Source: Liolophura sinensis (lineage: Eukaryota > Mollusca > Polyplacophora > Chitonida > Chitonidae). Taken from it: a stretch of 64,000 nt of DNA. Positions 56,833 to 64,000 of this stretch are shown here, piece after piece. Numbering within the stretch: the first letter of the stretch is position 1; each line of letters begins with the position of its first letter. Where the stretch lies: assembly GCF_032854445.1 (NCBI RefSeq), contig NC_088297.1, positions 2,977,991-3,041,990 on the forward strand, read 5' to 3'. The translations under genes were made by a program, and so were the position numbers. A model generated the notes under the pieces. The model saw only the letters and a list, made by a program, of their open reading frames with translations, was not told the origin of the DNA and made no database searches.

Positions 56833-59075
56833 GTGAGAAACTCGTTTTGTTTTATTTTTGTGTATTTTTCGGGGGGTTAATTTTAAACGTTATAAAGGGA
56901 AGCCACAGGTCTGAGTGAGAACTCCAAACATTTATTTAGATTTGCATCAATCTGAATGACAGCTATACGTATATGTCAAATATCAGTGTATAACATATGT
57001 CTGGGTACTAGAGGCAGTAATAAATGATTCATTGAGGCTGTGTTTTTTTTACATATTTTATGTTCGATTTAATACGTGTTTTTATAAATCCATAATTATC
57101 AGATTCTAGGTCAACATTAACAGCTGTACGCATAAGCGATGAGAGAAAGAATCAGGTCTTTAATAAGCTGTAGCGGATCGTGTGTCTATAGGGTGTATGT
57201 GGGAAGATTTTGCAGCAACCTGTGGTTGGCCGTGGGTTTCCCCACATGTACGTCAAATACTCTGTACCGGTACTCTGCACTTTCATTTGTTCTCAGTCAA
57301 GCCAATACCTGGCATGTGTGAAGTCGATTGGATAAGTACTTTGTGCAGTACTCATTCTACCGTCTGGAAAATTATGGATGCCAAATCGTAAAACTACTGC
57401 CTAATTTGCATACGTAATACCTGCGTCAAACACTCTATACTCTGCACTTCCATAGGTTTTAAGCAGTAGGCCAGCACATACAGAACTGTAGAATCAGGCT
57501 CTTCGTATCAATTTAGATTGTTCCGATAATTTGCACATTGTGACATCGGTTACATGGATAGCAAATAAAAAGCCTGTCACTGTGATATGTGCAAAAAATA
57601 TTGACAAACCAATGGTGTTTATTAATTATATATAAATACTTGTATACGACGTTGAACAGACCACGGAAGGTGCACGCGAGCTGTACAATTATAAGTGTTC
57701 CAAGGTTTAGGGGATAGATAAACTGCATGGACGTATGTGTATTACTTCTCCCCAGAAAACATCCCGGGGAAATATAATTATTGCTGTGTGCAGTTCAGCA
57801 ACCGTTTTCATTTTTCATCGTGTTTAGGGACATGCAGGTACCGGTATCTTACTAGTTGTATGTGTTGTTAGAGTGACTTCAGTAAGCGATGTGACCCATA
57901 TTCTCTGGCTTATTAAGCTGTGTAAACCTCAGGGCATTTTCCTCCATTGTATTCTCGGTGCGGTTAAACGAAGTGTATATTTACACCATCAGCTGATACA
58001 TGTGTTTCAACAAGAAGAGTGGACATTAGTATATTTCACTGGATGCGATGCGGCCTTGGAACTCATTCGGTTAATGGACGTCGTGCTTGGGACACAGACA
58101 GTTAGGCCTGCGTATAAATAGTAGTGAAGCTACATGGTGGAAATTAGCCGAAATTTTAAATAAAAATGTAACAGAGTAGATGAATAGTGAATGAATGAAT
58201 GAAGGAATGTACGAATCTTAGAGCAACACTGGCAGTATTTCAGCCATATCATAACGACGTATTGACAGAAGACAAAAATATCGTTCAACTTTTTACCTTT
58301 GGGTGGTCGGGTTGGTGGATGGGGGGGGGGGGGGGGGGTTGAGGGAGGGGGTGGATGGGGGAAGGGGGTGGAGGGGGATGGGGGGGGGGCTGTGAAGGTT
58401 GAATTATATGCAAAAGATTGAGAAGATTCCAATTTGCAATCTAATTTCAAAGTTGTTATTTGGGAAGTTTGTTTAGCTTCAAATATTTAGTTAATACCGA
58501 ATTGCAGAAAACCCAAACCTGGCTTGTTCTGCTGTACACCTCCAGTTCTGCTGTATACGTCCAGTTGTACACAGTCCGATTTTCTTTATTTTCTATTAGA
58601 TATTTTTTACTGATGTTTTTCATCATAACAGTACCATGCATGTTATGGCATTAGTGGAATAATTTGGGGGTAACGATAAACTGTTTAATACGGTCAGTGC
58701 CGTCTATAGTGTCATTTTGGACGGAGCTTTGTGAATTTACAGAGACTGTATAGGCGACGTACTGTTGCAGGCCAACGGGAAAATAATTCCCGGTAAATAG
58801 AGTTTGTGACGAAAAAAAAAATGGGAATCTAGCTGTGTGTTAATGAGAATGGTAATTAAATGCGCGTCTCTGGAGCTTCCCGTCCCCTGCGGGCAGATGG
58901 ACGCCATTTTGTGGACCAGCAAAACGATGCACCTAACAGTTGTTTTCGTAACGGATTGTTTACGAGGGGCCGTCGTTATTATCACAGTGCAGATGTAACA
59001 TGTAATACATGGTGGAATCTGTTCTCTTATGTGGGTCCACATATGAAACGCGTGTACGATATTGATAGTGTTTGA
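56833..59075. other. Presumed first intron of the EF-hand gene
   Basis: No second exon recognised. It contains a SINE-A core fragment at 57188-57245, a G-rich tract at 58318-58390, and a stretch at 57510-57560 that recurs near 62010-62075 (CTTCGTATCAATTTAGATTG versus TTTCGTATCGATTCAGATAG). Confidence 0.5.
58318..58390 (+). repeat. G-rich tract
   Basis: Runs of up to 18 G with GGATGGGGG words; likely able to form quadruplexes and hard to sequence. Confidence 0.85.
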
Positions 59076-59690
59076 ATGTAGACGCTTTTTATGTCCATGT
59101 CTGAGTCTTTTCACAAGTGGATCCACATCGGACACGCGTGAACGATATGGACTGCGTGCGAATATAGACGCTTTTATGTCCATGTATGAGTCTTTTCACA
59201 AGTGGATCCACATCGGACACGCGTGAACGATATGGACTGCGTGCGAATATAGACGCTTTTATGTCCATGTATGAGTCTTTTCACAAGTGGATCCACATCG
59301 GACACGCGTGTACGATATGGACAGCGTGCGAATATAGACGCTTTTATGTCCATGTATGAGTCTTTTCACAAGTGGATCCACATCGGACAAGCGTGTACGA
59401 TATGGACAGCGTGCGAATATAGACGCTTTTATGTCCATGTATGAGTCTTTTCACAAGTGGATCCACATCGGACACGCGTGTACGATATGGACAGCGTGTG
59501 AATATAGACGCTTTTTTGCCCTTATATGTGTCTGTCCGCAAGTGGATCCACATTTGACACGCCTGTGCGATATGGACAGCGTATGAGTGGGCGCTTTTCC
59601 CATCCGTCCACATTTGACACTTGTGCGATATGGACAGCGTCTGAGTAGAAAACTCTATCCATGTATGAGACCATATAGAAAGCGTATGAA
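59070..59690 (+). repeat. 85-bp tandem array
   Basis: GAGTCTTTTCACAAGTGGAT recurs at 59103, 59188, 59273, 59358 and 59443 (period 85), with diverged units to about 59690. Units contain CACATCGGACACGCGTG and GATATGGACAGCGTGCGAA. Confidence 0.95.
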
Positions 59691-60469
59691 TGGATGCGTG
59701 TTTATGGCTTAACGCCACATCTGCAGCTTATGAAGAAAGCTGGTATGCCTACATTGTATTTATGAATATTTTTCTTAAATCTTGTTAAAAAAATAAACGC
59801 AAAAGTCCATTCATTTTCTTTCAACCTGCATCGAATTGACAAGGGCTTGTCGTGTTTGGTTTCGCTGAGACTCGGTTTTATTTGATTTATTTACTTGATT
59901 GATGAGGCGCAATTTTAATCTTATTCGTCGTTATCCATTCGGCAGTACAGCAGACAATTAGCAGTTGCGATTTTTTAACATAAGTAAAGGCACTTAGAAA
60001 GCACAGCCTAACGAGGTCAAAGTCCTACTTTGTTTGATTTGTACTCAGTGGCTTGACTCTAAGCTATAGTTTGCCTTAGGGTCTGTCCGACCTAGTTCAA
60101 ACGACCCTATTGATTTGCTTGTGCGAAGTTCATCTGTGCCTTATAACGTGTAACGTCCCTTAATGTCGAATGTAGGCCTATAATGTAAATTAACTGTCTC
60201 ATTTCTTTAATTCTACATCCCAAATTTTCACCTTCAGTCACAAACCATTTGCTTAAAGGATGGAGTTTTTGCACGCCTCTAAAAGTTGAATGTAACTAGT
60301 GAGTATGATTTATTTACTACATGGACGAGTTTCGGTAAACATACTCTGTAAACTTGGCACGTATAATCACATGGAGAAATCAATACGATATTTATATAGA
60401 ATATGTGATTCTGTTTACGTCTAAAAGTGCGGGACTCTAACATGAGCCCTTGAAGCAGACGTTCACCTT

Positions 60470-60540
60470 GGATAGGCCCGGTTTCCTCCTACCATAACGC
60501 TGACCGCCGTTGCACAGGTTAAAAGGCAACAAAAACATTG
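60470..60540 (+). mobile_element. SINE-A fragment
   Basis: GGCCCGGTTTCCTCCTACCA then TAACGCTGACCGCCGTTGCA. Confidence 0.7.
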
Positions 60541-61544
60541 ATTTGAAGTGTATTTCATGAGAATGACCATTAAACTCTGTCCACAAAAGTAGTTTGATTT
60601 ATTTTTTTAGAATTTTTTTTTTCGCAGGATCAAGTAAAGTACATTTGAAACTTTGTATTCTACGGTGGCCTTTTCTGACCATATTTGGGCCAGTGACGGC
60701 AATCAGTCAAATAAAGAAATAAACATACGGCAGATGAAGTTAAATACAAAATTGTCCGCAAACACAATACGATGGTGACATTGTGAAGGACGTAGTCAAT
60801 ATTCACAGATGCTTTAGACTTCTGGAAATGCCTCGGTTGTCTTTCTGTTCAAAGCACTCACTTACTGTGTACACATTTGACGCCAAATGTAATCGCAGTA
60901 CAAGCCTATTCTTATATATGGATGAGTCACCAGTCTGTTTGAGAACTGGAACATTTTTTCTTCATTTTCTTTCATTTCATCTCACCACAGCAGCTGAACG
61001 TTTACAATTTAAAATGAAAACAACACTGGATCGATATCTCGCGTTTATACTCTTCCTTTGACATTGAAAGAGCCCCGGACAGCATGTGGAATGCAGCCCT
61101 TTGTCACGACGCAATATTCCGTTGTTATCTCCCCTGATAACACGCGATAAAGCGATAAAGCCGGCGCTGCATTACAGGGATCGTGGATTCTGGAACAATT
61201 GATATTACAACTGCTGTGCACCTGGGAACTGATCCACGCGAATTTAACCTGTTACGTCGGCTGTAAATTTTATACGAAAATGACATAGGCTGTTTTACAG
61301 TTGAAATACAATTGGTGTGATGTTGGTTAAAGAAATAACTGGACTGACTCGACCGCTCATATATAATACCAATACTTGCATAAGTGAAGGACTCTTGGGT
61401 ATATACGATGTTAAACAGTAAATCCAGCAGACGCATAAAACACAAATTGACCTTATCGAATATCATATATATGGGTAAAGTCGGTCAGTTACTTACCAAA
61501 GGCCGGTCGTTTTCGTTGGACACCACTCTTCACACCATCCAAAA

Positions 61545-61822
61545 CTTATTTATTTATTTATTGGTTTATTTGATTGCTGTTTTCCGCGGTACTGAAGAAT
61601 GTGTCACTTATACGACGGCGGCCAGCATTATGGTGGGAGGAAACCGGGCGGAGACCGGGGAAAATGCACAACCATCCGCAGGTTGTTGGCAGACCTTTCC
61701 ACCTAGGGCAAGAGAGGAAGCCAACATGAGCTGGACTTGAACTCACAGCAACAGCATTGGTGAAGTCTCCTGGTCATTGCGCCGCGCTGGCGTCCTTATC
61801 CCCACGGCCACGGAGGGCCCCC
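61545..61822 (-). mobile_element. SINE-A, near full length
   Basis: Tail TTTATTTATTTATTGGTTTA at the left through GCGGCCAGCATTATGGTGGG to the head GGCCACGGAGGGCCCCC. Confidence 0.87.
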
Positions 61823-62277
61823 TCATCGCTTAAGTATGACACGTTTGAACATAACGTTAAACTATAGGTCAAATCAATATGTCAGTCATTCAATCAATCA
61901 TTTTAGGCCCAAGCTATTAATCAAGTCGTTTTCCACAAGTCCGTTTTACATTCTGTCTAAATTAGTTTGATGATATATGTCTTCACAGGCACAATTGACT
62001 GTGGACTGTGGAGTCTTTTCGTATCGATTCAGATAGTTCCGATAAATTGCATATTGCACCATCTGTTACATCTTAATCAGAACCAATCAGACAATCAGAG
62101 AGACAGCAGACATTCATCGGACGGCGAATGAATCAATGGTATTTTCAAAGCTGCTTCTGTAACCACAAGTGATACCACAGTATTTATCACTCTCTGCTTT
62201 ATTGATTTGTTGCATTCGTTAATGCTTTGTATTTCAGAACATGATATGTAAAGTTTTATTTCAGTCTTTGAAGCAGT

Positions 62278-62500
62278 TATTTATTTATTCATTTATTTGA
62301 TTGGTGTTTCACGACGTACTCGAGGATATTCCACTTTATACGGCGGCGGCCCGGATTATGGTAGGAGGAAACCACCATCCGCAGGTTGCTGCCAGTCCTT
62401 CGCACGTATGACCGGAGAGGAAGCCAGTATGAGCTGGACTTGAATGCACGATGACCGCATTGGTGAAAGGCTCTTGGGACGTTAACCATCGCACGAAAGC
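62278..62500 (-). mobile_element. SINE-A, diverged
   Basis: TTTGATTGGTGTTTCACGAC through GGAAACCACCATCCGCAGGT to GATGACCGCATTGGTGAAAG; an internal deletion removes part of the core. Confidence 0.83.
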
Positions 62501-62615
62501 CCCCTGAATCTGATCGATGTGTGACGTGACGAAAGTTGCATTCTAACTCGTCATCAGATTCCAATGCATCTGATCGATTGCAATATGACTAAAACTTGTA
62601 CGTATATTGATTTCT

Positions 62616-62870
62616 GGGGGCCTCCGTGGCTCAGTCGGTCAGCGCGCTAGCGCAGCGTAATGACCCAGGAGCCCCTCACCAATGCGGTCGCTGTGAGCTG
62701 GCTTCCTCTCCGGCCGTACGTGGGAAGATCGTCCTGCAGCCTGTGGATAGTCGTGGGTTTCCCCCGAGCTGTGCCTGGTTTCCACCCACCATAATGCTGG
62801 CCGCCGTCGTATAAGTGAAATATCTTTGAGTACAGCGTAAAACACCAAACAAATAAATAAATAAATAAAT
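62616..62870 (+). mobile_element. SINE-A, full length, perfect 12-bp target duplication
   Basis: Complete from GGGGGCCTCCGTGGCTCAGT to (AAAT)n, 255 bp, flanked by ATATTGATTTCT at 62604-62615 and 62871-62882. Head boxes are intact but a stretch between CTGTGAG and CTGGCTTCC is missing relative to the copy at 7018. Confidence 0.93.
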
Positions 62871-63249
62871 ATATTGATTTCTCCATCAGATATCTCCGTG
62901 TTATTGAGAAAAAAAAACGTTTATTTTATTAAAAATACAAAATATTAATTGTTGGGGCTCATTTCTATAGAATATCTTCTATTGTTTGGGATACTGTATA
63001 TCTTGCTTATGTTCAGATTGGGACTGCGTAAGGGTCGAACCCGTCAACGATCGCGGGTCATTGTGATACGATGAATCACCGGGTAAACACGTATATATTA
63101 CCTCTATTAATAGCACTCAACACGTGCTGGCATCAATAATACGATAAAGCTCGGAAATATCATTTAATCCCGGTTTACACTTGATAATCCCGTCTTGGTT
63201 GAAACATGTGTCAGACGAACCTGTGCATATGGCACACGGGCTGTGGGTG

Positions 63250-63263
63250 GCGACATCTGGCGG
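63250..63263 (-). promoter_or_regulatory. CTCF-like core motif, opposite orientation
   Basis: On the minus strand CCGCCAGATGTCGC matches the CTCF core at 12 of 14 positions. It faces the site at 56472 across the start of the EF-hand intron. Weak, motif-only evidence. Confidence 0.2.
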
Positions 63264-63444
63264 GGTGTCAGTATGCAGAAGTGTAATTTTTGTTATGTTA
63301 AATTGACAAAAACTTTTTAGAGGCAGTAATTTGTTTAGAAATTATTTTAGTGGGAGAATTTTTTTCATTGAACCCATGGTATGCGTGTAAAACATTTGCC
63401 ATTTTCAAACCTGCCAAGGATGTATACGTATGTACTACCTTATG

Positions 63445-63537
63445 CCTGTATTTTCTCCCACCATAATGCTGGCAGCTGTCGTAAAAACGGAAATATTCTT
63501 GAGTACGACGTAAAAGTCCAATCAAATAAATAAATAG
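63445..63537 (+). mobile_element. SINE-A tail fragment
   Basis: TTTTCTCCCACCATAATGCT to AAGTCCAATCAAATAAATAA. Confidence 0.8.
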
Positions 63538-63894
63538 AATACCTGTAAGCCCTGTTACAAGGTGCACCCCTCTGTCCGATGCAACAGGGTCATTTTGCCA
63601 TCTTAACTGGATACAAACGTTTTAGAGGAACTAGGTAAGTTAAATTTACACGGAAAGCTATTTATACAATTGTAGGACACTTGCGAGCAATGTTACCACA
63701 GCTTGCTCAATGGATATTGTCTGTTGGAAATTTCTACATTATTTAAAAGCGAAACATACACAGTGAACGTTTATCATTGACTCGGCCATATATAATAGTC
63801 GATTTTCAAGCAGGACCCGTGTACTCGATTGGAGAGACGAGAGATGCAGACCTAGATTTAGGGTGTCACACTGACAATTGTATACATAGGCTTT

Positions 63895-63940
63895 CTTCTT
63901 AACACCCGGTTTTCTCCCATCATAACGCTGGCTGAAAACG
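63895..63940 (+). mobile_element. SINE-A core remnant
   Basis: CCCGGTTTTCTCCCATCATA then ACGCTGGCTG. Confidence 0.6.
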
Positions 63941-64000
63941 TATATATATATAGCGGAACAAATGAATGTAGAAGTACTCTCCAACGACTCAGGTCTACAC

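Noticed and set aside
63010-63085. tRNA-like sequence on the minus strand
   Set aside because: GGGTTCGACCC resembles a B box, but stems do not pair convincingly; probably a decayed tRNA-derived repeat.

Overview
The window is animal nuclear DNA. It has spliced genes with GT/AG introns, many tRNA-derived SINEs and many minisatellites, and no bacterial-style gene packing. The commonest SINE has a conserved core and a tail shared with other families, and resembles elements I associate with lophotrochozoans such as molluscs or brachiopods. That placement is inference, and the species is not identified.

Left third (720-27426, + strand): a Schnurri/HIVEP-family zinc-finger transcription factor lacking only its 5' end. 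I joined seven exons by splice sites and reading phase. They are a 5.1 kb exon carrying the ZAS-N finger pair, a lone CCHC finger and the ZAS-C finger pair; small exons of 65, 129 and 236 bp; a 2.0 kb exon with three more fingers; and two last exons completing a C-terminal three-finger block. All phases agree and give about 2,718 residues. The introns hold a 40-bp satellite (about 3.4 kb), a 42-bp satellite (about 1.9 kb), a 23-bp minisatellite ending next to a splice acceptor, and a tandem array made from the 129-bp exon.

Middle (31676-40533, - strand): a complete nine-exon gene whose phases all fit. It encodes a 741-residue protein with a predicted N-myristoylation start, ARM/HEAT-type helical repeats, a TIR domain with the glutamate expected of TIR NADases, and a C-terminal SAM domain. 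It uses SARM1's domain types in another order. A minisatellite derived from its last coding codons lies directly after the stop.

Right half (40534-56400): mostly repeats. There are arrays with units of 71, 54, 15 and 51 bp, TA microsatellites, poly-C/G tracts and SINE pieces, and I see no gene. At 56695 (+ strand) an EF-hand gene begins. Its first coding exon is here, with an RFX/X-box-like motif and a CTCF-like motif just upstream; the rest appears to lie beyond the window, and its first intron holds an 85-bp array and more SINEs.

The three genes show no sign of acting together. They are a BMP/SMAD-linked transcriptional regulator, a probable TIR-domain NAD-cleaving or signalling protein, and a probable calcium sensor.
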